Assembly: GCA_028287135.1 (NCBI GenBank)
Contig: JAQBQE010000051.1
Coordinates: forward strand, 1-64,000
DNA: 64,000 nt
Origin: Myxococcales bacterium
Lineage (GTDB): Bacteria > Myxococcota_A > Polyangia > Haliangiales > Haliangiaceae
Direction: 5' to 3'
The translations under genes were made by a program, and so were the position numbers. Below, one piece after another: positions 57,423 through 64,000 of the stretch (position 1 is its first letter; each line of letters starts with the position of its first letter). The notes beneath the pieces are model-generated. The model saw only the letters and a program-made list of their open reading frames with translations, was not told the DNA's origin and made no database searches.

Positions 57423-57518
57423 ATGCTCGCTGTCATCGGAAACGTGCTTGCTGGTCTTGGATGTGTCGGACTGTTCACGGCGACGTTGCGCCTGACAAAA
57501 CCTACCAAGCGAGCATAG
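57423..57518 (+). CDS. 31-residue single-pass membrane peptide
   Basis: A short frame of 31 codons: MLAVIGNVLAGLGCVGLFTA followed by TLRLTKPTKRA. GAGAGG sits six bases before the ATG, a better ribosome site than most genes here have. The product is one hydrophobic helix of about 19 residues with a basic tail, which would place its C-terminus in the cytoplasm. It ends 9 bp before the GTG start of the next gene, so it could be a leader or partner of that gene. There is no homology evidence; the case rests on the ribosome site, composition and position. Confidence 0.5.
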   Translation: MLAVIGNVLAGLGCVGLFTATLRLTKPTKRA

Positions 57519-57527
57519 ACTCGGTGG

Positions 57528-58604
57528 GTGGTCAGTACCGTCCTGCCGCGGGTCGCTCGGACACCCGGGACCGATGAGCTCACGCTCGCGGACCTCGAGG
57601 GCATCCGCCTCCTCCTGCGCGGTGACTCGGTCATTGACTGGCACCGGCTGAACTACGCCGACCACTCCGAGGTCGACCGGTTCCTGCGCCTGAACGAGTT
57701 CGACCCCGAATCCGACGAGGAGATGGGGTGGCTCGAGGACGTCCGCGCCGAAGCGGTCGACTACCTGGCGCGCGCCTACGCGATGGCGATCCCGGACGAG
57801 GTCGCCGCCGACCTGCCCGCCCGCGACCTGTTCCTCGTTGCCTCGAGCCACGGCCCCCACCAGAAGTGGGCGTGCGTCGTGCTCAAGGTGATGCACATCA
57901 TCCATCACATCAACGGCCGCAAGTCGCTGCTGAAGATGTCGGTCTCCGACGAGATCATCTTCCGCGAGATCGAGCTGAAGGTGATGCAGGTCGTCGAGCA
58001 GCTCCGGGCCGCCGGCGCGCCGCTGACCGAGTGGGAGTGGAGCCGAAAGCCGGTCGACTCGCAGATCACCAAGCTGCTGGCCAAGCGCTCGACCCTGGCT
58101 GCCAGCATCTACGACAAGCTCCGGTTCCGGCTGATCGTCCCGTCTCCCGAGGACCTGGTGCCGATGCTGGCGACGCTGACCCGGCAGCTGATCCCGTTCA
58201 ACTATGTGGTCCCCGGCGAGAGCGTCAACCAGCTCGTCGACCTCAACGCGCTGCTGCGCGCCCAGGAAGAGCGAGCGGAGGGCCACCCGTCGGAGCCCGG
58301 CTCGGGCCGGACCCGGCTCCCCACGGCGATGCCCTACAACGAGTTTTCCGGCCCCGAGTATCGGATCGTGAACTTCGTCGCCGATCTCCCCCTGCGCATC
58401 GAGCGGATGATCCCGCGCAGCGACCGGCCGGCCGACATCGGCCACGTCGTGTTCGTGCTCACCGAGTTCCAGATCGCCGACAAGGCGACGGCCCAGCGCA
58501 ACGAGTCTGGCGCATCGAGTCATGAGGCGTACAAGGCGCGCCAGCACGAGCGCGTGCGGATGCGCCTGTTCCGCGACAAGGAAGACCCGCTCCCCCCGGG
58601 CTGA
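57528..58604 (+). CDS. Conserved hypothetical protein, TIGR04552-like
   Basis: A 358-residue cytoplasmic protein. The central part, KVMHIIHHINGRKSLLKMSV, SDEIIFREIELKVMQVVEQL, KRSTLAASIYDKLRFRLIVP, looks like a degenerate RelA/SpoT-type nucleotidyltransferase layout (a His-rich helix followed by I-x-DKLRFRLIV), and I recall such proteins being grouped as TIGR04552 in deltaproteobacteria. Catalytic competence cannot be judged. The start is GTG at 57528; no strong Shine-Dalgarno precedes it, which fits coupling to the 31-residue peptide just upstream. There is no signal peptide or membrane segment. The C-terminal region is highly charged (HERVRMRLFRDKEDP). Confidence 0.6.
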   Translation: MVSTVLPRVARTPGTDELTLADLEGIRLLLRGDSVIDWHRLNYADHSEVDRFLRLNEFDPESDEEMGWLEDVRAEAVDYLARAYAMAIPDEVAADLPARDLFLVASSHGPHQKWACVVLKVMHIIHHINGRKSLLKMSVSDEIIFREIELKVMQVVEQLRAAGAPLTEWEWSRKPVDSQITKLLAKRSTLAASIYDKLRFRLIVPSPEDLVPMLATLTRQLIPFNYVVPGESVNQLVDLNALLRAQEERAEGHPSEPGSGRTRLPTAMPYNEFSGPEYRIVNFVADLPLRIERMIPRSDRPADIGHVVFVLTEFQIADKATAQRNESGASSHEAYKARQHERVRMRLFRDKEDPLPPG

Positions 58605-58777
58605 GTCCGAATTTGGCCAGGTAGCTCACGGGCGATCACGATCGGCCAGCCGTTGCGGCGCCGTGCTCGAGGCGATGGCAAGCGCATGGATTCGGTCCCA
58701 CTCGAGCGCGCTCCGAGCTCGTGTCTCTCGGTTCTGACGGTATCCTCTACGTCAGCTGATGACCTCGATCTCGCGAG

Positions 58778-58906
58778 GGTGCGGTTCCGCGCCGGCTCCC
58801 GCAGCGGATCTATGCGCTCGAGCCGGTCATGGGACAGCTCGAGATCTTCGTCGTGTCGGTCGGACCTGACGCGGTCGGGATGCGCTACGACGCCGTGTTC
58901 TCGTGA
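58778..58906 (+). pseudogene. C-terminal remnant of a DUF6916-type protein
   Basis: The plus strand ends with LPQRIYALEPVMGQLEIFVV, SVGPDAVGMRYDAVFS and stop. LPQ-x-IY-x-LE, then G-x-L-x-IF-V-x-x-GPD-x-x-GMRY-x-AVF is the conserved end of small (about 100-residue) DUF6916-type proteins. Nothing matching the N-terminal half is found upstream, and no start codon fits, so about 40 residues of a decayed gene remain. It occupies the 300-bp gap after the TIGR04552-like gene; the rest of that gap shows nothing. Confidence 0.55.
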
Positions 58907-58907
58907 C

Positions 58908-59012
58908 TCACTTGTTCATCAGCAAGTACGCACCGGCGCTGATGCCCGCGAGCAGCAGGATGAGGAGCAGGATCCGATCCCAGCGCAGCTTCTTCTGAGG
59001 CGCGTTTGCCAT
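58908..59012 (-). CDS. 34-residue single-pass membrane peptide
   Basis: A 34-codon gene: MANAPQKKLRWDRILLLILL followed by LAGISAGAYLLMNK. It has a basic N-terminus and one hydrophobic helix of about 19 residues. It starts 12 bp after the stop of the kinase at 59025, on the same strand, and so lies at the end of the kinase operon. AGG lies about nine bases before the ATG. Small membrane peptides often bind larger membrane proteins; association with the neighbouring kinases is a guess from position. It is too short for family assignment. Confidence 0.55.
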   Translation of the reverse strand: MANAPQKKLRWDRILLLILLLAGISAGAYLLMNK

Positions 59013-59024
59013 GACGTGAACCTA

Positions 59025-60881
59025 TCACCGCTGGGTCGCCCACCGGCGCGGGCTCGTCGGCAGCAGGTGGTTCATGTGCCACTTCTGGATGTACAGGGTG
59101 CGCTTCGCTTGCTTGGCGGCACCGTGCATGCGGATCGCGATCAACCCGACGATCGAGACGAACGCGATGTTCGAGAAGAACAGCAGCGTGTCGCCGACGC
59201 GCCCCGACATGGCGAACATCTCCGAGTGACTGATGATCGCGGTCTGGGTGACGTCCCAGCTCGGCAGGAACAGCCCGGCGGACTCGAGCAGTGCGGGCGT
59301 GACGAACGCGGCGACCGTGTACACCACCACGATCCATCGCCGGTTGATCACCCAGCTCGTCGAGGTCAGACCGAGCAACACGCCACACACGAGCACCGGG
59401 GTCAGCACGAAGATTCCCGCGATCCGCGTCCACAGCAGGCCGAGCACGAAGTTGGCCGTCAGCGCGACCGGCAGGTTGTAGAGGCCGGTCTGCCACGACC
59501 GCCACATGCGGTAGCAGAGGAACGAGATCACCGCGTAGAACGCGAGCACCCACGTCCAGTCCTTGACCCCGGCGAACGGGATCAACGGCCAGAACGCGAA
59601 CAGCGATGCGTACGCATAGAACCCGGCGCGATTGCGCTCCTTGGTGACCGCGCGCTCCTGGACTGCGAGCTCGGCGATCAGCTCCGGCGGTAGCACCGGT
59701 GGTGGCTCGACGATCAGGGACGTCACGAGATCGGCGGCTTCCGTCGACTCGGGATCGAGCGCGAGAGCCCTGCCCGCTCGACGGATCGCGGTGGCGCGCG
59801 CATCGGAGCCGCCCTGCTTCAGAGCGTCCTGCGCGAGCGCCAGCTGTTCCGCGGCGAGCTTGCGTCGACGATCAAGATCGCGATCGCCATCGAGGTACGC
59901 TTGCACCCGATCCGCGAGCTCGCGTGCACTCGGTCGGAGCTCGGGATCCTCCGACAGCGCGGCGACGCACACCGCATCGAGCTCCGGGGGCACGGAGCGA
60001 TCGCTCCGCCGGCGTGCGGGCGCATCCGTCGGCGACGACAGCGTGCTCGAGATCGCGGCGGAGCCACGCGGGTGAAGCGACTCTCCCGCGAGGATCTCGA
60101 ACAGGATCGCCCCGAGCGCGTAGACGTCCGCGGGTTGCATGGCCGGGACGCCCTTGATCTGCTCCGGGGACATGAACCCGGGGGTGCCGAGCAGGGCACC
60201 GGTCTGGGTGCCTTCGTCGAGGGTTCCGATGTCGCTCTCGCTCGGTGCGCGCGTCTTGTCGGTCAACACCCGCGCGACGCCCCAGTCGAGCACGTAGACC
60301 TCGCCGAAGTCGCCCATCATGATGTTCGCCGGCTTGAGATCGCGATGGATCACCGCACGCGAGTGCGCGAGCTCGATCGCGAGGCAGACATCGATGAACG
60401 CGCGCAGCAGCGTCTGCTGGGTGGCGCCGGCCGCCATGCGCTCCCCGAGCGTGCGTCCGGAGACTCGCTTCATCGTGAAGAACGGGCGGCCTGCCTCGTC
60501 GGTGCTCATCTCGTGGACCGGGACGATCGCCGGGTGATCGAGCCGCGCCTGGATCCGTGCCTCGCGGAGGAACCGCGCGAGCTGTTCGCCGTCGGGATGA
60601 GCCGCGCGCATGCGCTTGATGGCGACCTCGCGTCCGATCCGCTGATCGTGCGCCGCGATCACCTCGCCCATGCCACCGCGGCCGATCAGCTCGCCGAGCT
60701 GGTAGCCCGGTGGCGGCAGCTCGAGAGCGGTGGACATCCCGGGCAGCGCCGTGACCATCGTGGCCTGGGTCGGTGACGCGGTCGCTCCGGGCTCGGTCGT
60801 CGCTTGCGGCGGCTCGCCTTGATAGGTGGGCGCGCCCGGAAGCGCACGGTGGGACTTCCGGGGGGGAGGATCATCGACCAT
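59025..60881 (-). CDS. Polytopic membrane Ser/Thr protein kinase, third of a tandem array
   Basis: A 618-residue kinase. After a Pro/Thr-rich N-terminus the kinase domain covers about 55-330: GRGGMGEVIAA, Lys in EVAIKRMRAA, HRDLKPANIMMGDFGEVYV, LDWGVARV (DWG instead of DFG), GTPGFMSPEQ, ADVYALGAILFEIL. A helical linker (about 335-420) follows, then a membrane domain of about five or six hydrophobic segments (FVLGLLWTRIAGIFVLTPVL, IVVVYTVAAFVTPALLESAG). The end is YIQKWHMNHLLPTSPRRWAT, a basic tail shared by all three kinases. It begins 19 bp after the stop of the upstream kinase. The start is ATG at 60881 after a G-run. Confidence 0.92.
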   Translation of the reverse strand: MVDDPPPRKSHRALPGAPTYQGEPPQATTEPGATASPTQATMVTALPGMSTALELPPPGYQLGELIGRGGMGEVIAAHDQRIGREVAIKRMRAAHPDGEQLARFLREARIQARLDHPAIVPVHEMSTDEAGRPFFTMKRVSGRTLGERMAAGATQQTLLRAFIDVCLAIELAHSRAVIHRDLKPANIMMGDFGEVYVLDWGVARVLTDKTRAPSESDIGTLDEGTQTGALLGTPGFMSPEQIKGVPAMQPADVYALGAILFEILAGESLHPRGSAAISSTLSSPTDAPARRRSDRSVPPELDAVCVAALSEDPELRPSARELADRVQAYLDGDRDLDRRRKLAAEQLALAQDALKQGGSDARATAIRRAGRALALDPESTEAADLVTSLIVEPPPVLPPELIAELAVQERAVTKERNRAGFYAYASLFAFWPLIPFAGVKDWTWVLAFYAVISFLCYRMWRSWQTGLYNLPVALTANFVLGLLWTRIAGIFVLTPVLVCGVLLGLTSTSWVINRRWIVVVYTVAAFVTPALLESAGLFLPSWDVTQTAIISHSEMFAMSGRVGDTLLFFSNIAFVSIVGLIAIRMHGAAKQAKRTLYIQKWHMNHLLPTSPRRWATQR

Positions 60882-60900
60882 CCCCCCGATGGTACGGTAC

Positions 60901-62811
60901 TCAGCGCGGGCTGTGCGTCGGCAGGATCTGGCGGAGGTGCCAGGTCTGCAGCTCGAGCGCACGCCTTGCGCGACGCTGGCGCAAGGCCATCCCACGCGTC
61001 AGCAGCGCGACCACCACGACGAGGGCGACCAGGAGCACCGCGAACGCGGCCTGGACGGGGACCTCGGAGAACGTCAGGACCGGCGAGGACAGGATCAGCT
61101 CGCCGTCCACGAACCGGTAGGTGGACTGGAGCACGCCGAGGACCTCGAGCGCCCACGGGATCAGGACCCCGGAGCTCAGGATCACAGCGACGATCCGGAT
61201 CGAGCCGAGCGCCGGGTGTGCCGCGTACGCGATCAACGTGGTGGTCACGAGCGTCGGCGCGATGATGAACGGACCGACCATCCGGCACACGAGCCCGATC
61301 AGCACCGCGTTGATGCACGCATTGAGGTAGATGCCGCGTCGCGAGATGTGATCGCTGTTCGAGAGCACCCAGACCTGGATGCCACTCGCCGCGGCGAGCG
61401 CGGCGAACGCGGCGACGAGCTCGTAGCTACGCACACCGGTCCAGATCAGCAGCGGGATGAACGCGAGATAGCCGATCATCGAGGATGCCGCGAGCCGCCC
61501 TTGCATGCGTGCGGTCGCGTGATCTTGCCGCACGATCTCGGTCTCGACCTCGGGCGGTGTCTCCGTGGGCGGTTCGAGCATCAGGCGGGTGACCAGCTCG
61601 CCGGCCTCGGCGGCCGTCGGATCGAGCGCAAGAGCGCGACCGGCGGCCTGCATCGCATCCCGCCGGCTGCTCGGATCATCCCCGCGGGCGAGTGCAGCGT
61701 GCGCGACGGCGATGTGATGCACCGCGAGCTCGCGGCGGACCGCGAGATCTCGATCGCCATCGAGGAATGCCTGCACCGCATTGCCGAGGGCACGCGCCGA
61801 CGAGAACCGCTCTGCCGGATCGAGCCGGGTCGCGTGCTCGCAGATCGCATCGAGCTCCGGCGGCGAGTCCGGCCGGATCCGCGACGGCCGGGCGTCGAGC
61901 GGCTTCAGGATCGCGGTCAGGCTGCGGCGCCCGCCGTGCAGCACCTCGCCACACGCGATCTCGTAGAGCATGCAGCCGAGCGCGTAGATGTCCGCAGCGG
62001 GACCGGCACGCTCGCCGGCGAGCTGCTCGGGGGCCATGTACGCGGGCGTGCCGAGCACGGTGCCGGCGCGGGTCTCGCCGCTGTCGAGCTCGAGCCCGAG
62101 ATCCTTGGGCTTGATCGCACCGCTGTCATCCGCCTCGGTCACCGCACGTGCGACGCCCCAGTCGAGGACGTAGACCTCGCCGAAGTCGCCGAGCATCACG
62201 TTCGCCGGCTTGAGGTCGCGATGGATGATCCCCGCGCTGTGAGCGAACTCGATCGCGAGACAGACGTCGGCGAACGCGCGCAGCAGGCGCCGCCGGGTCG
62301 CGGCGACATCGATGTCACCGCCCGCGCGGAGCTTGGCCAGGAGCTCGCCGACGGTCGTACCCGACAGCCGCTTCATCACGAAGTACGGCTTGCCGTCCTT
62401 GTCGAACGCGAGGTCGTGGACCGGCACCACCGCGGGGTGCTGCAGGCGGCCCTGGACCCGCGCCTCGCGAACGAACCGCGACAGCTCCTCGCCCGAGGGG
62501 GAGCCCGATCGGATGCGCTTGACGGCGACCTCCCGGCCGATCTGCTCGTCGAACGCGAGCACGACCTCCCCCATGCCGCCCTGCCCGAGCAGCGAGCCGA
62601 GCGTGTAGCGGGAGCTATCGAGCACCGTCAGCGTGGCACCACCTGCGCTGCGCATGCCGAGCGGCGGGGTCGCGACCTCCGCGATGCCCGCCGCCGATCC
62701 AGCGGCGAGGGTCGCATCGAGCCCCGGTGTGTTGCTCGGCGCGGCTACGGTCGGCGCCGAACCTGCCGGCTGTTGCACGGTCTCGTCGGAGGAGTTTCGA
62801 TCGTCGACCAT
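60901..62811 (-). CDS. Polytopic membrane Ser/Thr protein kinase, second of a tandem array
   Basis: A 636-residue paralogue of its two neighbours. Kinase motifs: GQGGMGEVVLA, EVAVKRIRSG, HRDLKPANVMLGDFGEVYV, LDWGVARA, GTPAYMAPEQ, ADIYALGCMLYEIA. An insert after DWG (EADDSGAIKPKDLGLELDSG) lengthens the activation loop compared with kinase three. The linker ends in ALALDPTAAEAGELVTRLML, conserved in the array, followed by several hydrophobic segments (AVLIGLVCRMVGPFIIAPTL, AAFAVLLVALVVVVALLTRG) and the tail LQTWHLRQILPTHSPR. The ATG at 62811 follows the previous kinase stop by exactly 19 bp, the same spacing as downstream, so the operon likely grew by duplicating gene plus spacer. Confidence 0.92.
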   Translation of the reverse strand: MVDDRNSSDETVQQPAGSAPTVAAPSNTPGLDATLAAGSAAGIAEVATPPLGMRSAGGATLTVLDSSRYTLGSLLGQGGMGEVVLAFDEQIGREVAVKRIRSGSPSGEELSRFVREARVQGRLQHPAVVPVHDLAFDKDGKPYFVMKRLSGTTVGELLAKLRAGGDIDVAATRRRLLRAFADVCLAIEFAHSAGIIHRDLKPANVMLGDFGEVYVLDWGVARAVTEADDSGAIKPKDLGLELDSGETRAGTVLGTPAYMAPEQLAGERAGPAADIYALGCMLYEIACGEVLHGGRRSLTAILKPLDARPSRIRPDSPPELDAICEHATRLDPAERFSSARALGNAVQAFLDGDRDLAVRRELAVHHIAVAHAALARGDDPSSRRDAMQAAGRALALDPTAAEAGELVTRLMLEPPTETPPEVETEIVRQDHATARMQGRLAASSMIGYLAFIPLLIWTGVRSYELVAAFAALAAASGIQVWVLSNSDHISRRGIYLNACINAVLIGLVCRMVGPFIIAPTLVTTTLIAYAAHPALGSIRIVAVILSSGVLIPWALEVLGVLQSTYRFVDGELILSSPVLTFSEVPVQAAFAVLLVALVVVVALLTRGMALRQRRARRALELQTWHLRQILPTHSPR

Positions 62812-62830
62812 CGCCCCATCGTAGCGCGGC

Positions 62831-64000
62831 TCAGCGAGGCTGGGTCGCCCACGGTCGCCTGGAGCTCGGCAGGAGCTGGCGAAGATGCCACGCCTGGACA
62901 AACAGCTGCTGCTGGCCGATGCGACGACGGCGGCTGATCCCCAGCGCGAACATCCCGAGGACGAGGGTGAACAGCAAGCTGGCAAAGATCAGCGACAGCT
63001 CGTCGACGAGCCCGGTGGTCCGGACCACGTCGGAGATGATCGTCATCCGCCCACCGGCGATCTCCCAGGTCTTCGGCAGGATGCCGGTCCATTCGAGGAC
63101 GATCGGCGTCATCACGGCGACCACCGTCCACGCGATGATCACCCACGTCCGCTGGTTGATCCACGGAATCGAGGTCAGCGCGACGATCGTGCAACACACC
63201 ATCAAGGGCGTCAGCACGAACGGTCCCGCGATCCGGGTAAACAGGACCGCGATCATGAGGTTGACGAGCAACACGACGGGGACCGCCGGGCGTCCGCTCC
63301 GCGCGAACTGTGCGGACGCGAGCGCGGCAACTCCGAGCGTCCCGAAGAAGCCGATCACCATCGGCCAGTTCTTGATCTCCATGATCAGCGCGAAGGGAAG
63401 CATCGCGAACACCGAGAGGTAGACCCACATCGACTTGCGCGACCGATCGCGGTTGATCGCCAGCTCCTGCTCCTCGAGACCTGCGGCGAGATCGGGTGGC
63501 AGCATCGGCGGAGGTGCGAGCAGCAGCGAGCTGACCAGCGCGGCCGCGTCTTCGGACTGCGGGTCGAGAGCGAGCGCGCGTCCTGCGCTGCGCATCGCCG
63601 TCGCCCGCGCCTCGGGATCATTGCTCGCGAGCACCTCGCGTGCGGACGCGAGCTGCTGGGCTGCGATCTGGCGGCGCCGCTCGACGTCCCGATCGCCATC
63701 GAGGTAGTCCTGGACACCCTCGGCGAGCGCGTGCGCGGTCGGCCGCGCCTCGGGCGTCTCGGCGAGTGCCGCCACGCACAGCGCGTCGAGCTCGGGGGGG
63801 ATCGGTCGATCCGGGGTGCGCTGGGCCGGTGACTGCGTCGGGTTGGCGAGCGTGGACGCGAGGCCTGCCTGCCCCCGTCGATGCAGGAGCTCGCCGCACA
63901 GTAGCTCGAACAGGATCGAGCCGAGCGCATAGACATCGGCGGGCGGCGTCGCCCGCTGGCCACGGATCTGCTCGGGGGCCATGTAACCCGGGGTTCCGAG
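62831..64000 (-). CDS. Polytopic membrane Ser/Thr protein kinase, first of a tandem array (cut by window edge)
   Basis: The C-terminal 389 codons of a third paralogue; the start and kinase N-lobe lie beyond the window. Visible are the end of the activation segment (LGTPGYMAPEQIRG), ADVYALGSILFELL, the helical linker with ALALDPQSEDAAALVSSLLL, about six hydrophobic segments (IAVLFTRIAGPFVLTPLMVC, VIIAWTVVAVMTPIVLEWTG) and the tail FVQAWHLRQLLPSSRRPWAT. The membrane part is closest to the kinase at 59025 (shared TRIAG-x-FVLTP). It is transcribed first in the operon. Nothing can be said about its sensor or start. Confidence 0.9.
   Translation of the reverse strand, partial: LGTPGYMAPEQIRGQRATPPADVYALGSILFELLCGELLHRRGQAGLASTLANPTQSPAQRTPDRPIPPELDALCVAALAETPEARPTAHALAEGVQDYLDGDRDVERRRQIAAQQLASAREVLASNDPEARATAMRSAGRALALDPQSEDAAALVSSLLLAPPPMLPPDLAAGLEEQELAINRDRSRKSMWVYLSVFAMLPFALIMEIKNWPMVIGFFGTLGVAALASAQFARSGRPAVPVVLLVNLMIAVLFTRIAGPFVLTPLMVCCTIVALTSIPWINQRTWVIIAWTVVAVMTPIVLEWTGILPKTWEIAGGRMTIISDVVRTTGLVDELSLIFASLLFTLVLGMFALGISRRRRIGQQQLFVQAWHLRQLLPSSRRPWATQPR

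Noticed and set aside
60826..62937. A 703-codon open frame antisense to the kinase array
   Set aside because: Composition is typical of reverse-strand shadow, and the opposite strand encodes an intact kinase.

Overview
The window is high-GC chromosomal DNA whose gene content looks like Myxococcota (a myxobacterium or close relative, perhaps the Haliangium/Kofleria side; this is inferred from gene types, not from a marker gene). The signs are many Ser/Thr protein kinases, Cys-rich and Asp/Gly-rich lipoproteins with classical lipoboxes, multidomain hybrid sensor kinases, OmpA proteins with thrombospondin-3-type repeats, and a eukaryote-like RING-finger protein. I see no tRNA, rRNA, CRISPR array, insertion sequence or phage region.

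Layout. 0.2-2.6 kb (minus): leucine catabolism genes (methylglutaconyl-CoA hydratase, HMG-CoA lyase) with a HAD phosphatase. 2.8-4.2 kb: HEAT-repeat lipoprotein. 4.2-4.7 kb: chromosomal ccdAB toxin-antitoxin pair with a perfect palindrome at its start. 5.2-12.1 kb: six translationally coupled envelope genes (substrate-binding-like protein, lipoprotein, porin, lipoprotein, TonB-dependent receptor, lipoprotein) behind a promoter region rich in TGTAAC/GTTACA elements. 12.1-14.3 kb: TPM-domain protein, metalloprotease remnant, WxxGxW-repeat lipoprotein. 14.5-18.4 kb: haem c-binding lipoprotein and RING-finger protein. 18.5-24.5 kb: gltBD. 24.5-27.9 kb: short lipoprotein, cytochrome P450, MDR dehydrogenase, glyoxalase II. 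28-33.8 kb: three-gene sensory cascade ending in a REC-GGDEF-EAL protein, followed by an AraC regulator.

34.8-38.15 kb is a gene graveyard. It holds a decayed, co-linear partial copy of the 29.9-34.9 kb block, interrupted by a fragment of GMP synthase, an intact AT-richer Cys-rich lipoprotein gene, and a chimera joining a GAF-PAS sensor fragment to the C-terminus of a DUF1214 protein. 38.1-43.5 kb: OmpR-type two-component system, divergent from a thioredoxin-fold protein, then an OmpA protein. 43.6-48.3 kb: dnaJ, ilvE, a small lipoprotein and a Ser/Thr kinase. 48.4-50.3 kb: a tandem duplication of a GIDE/BAM-domain membrane protein, its second copy broken against a fragment of an ECF41-type sigma factor. 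50.3-57.3 kb: lipoprotein/PEGA-like operon, ABC1 (UbiB-like) kinase, and a pair of zinc-ribbon membrane proteins. 57.4-58.9 kb: a 31-aa membrane peptide, a conserved myxobacterial protein and a DUF6916 remnant. 58.9-64 kb: a 34-aa membrane peptide and three tandem paralogous membrane Ser/Thr kinases, the last running off the window.

How the genes work together. The 5.4-12.1 kb operon looks like one outer-membrane uptake machine. Its promoter region and that of the 40.9 kb response regulator both carry TGTAA elements repeated at 11 bp, suggesting one OmpR/PhoB-type regulon (inference). The 33.8-28 kb cascade passes an intracellular signal through two kinases towards c-di-GMP turnover. The 34.8-38 kb and 48.3-50.3 kb stretches record recent local duplication followed by deletion.
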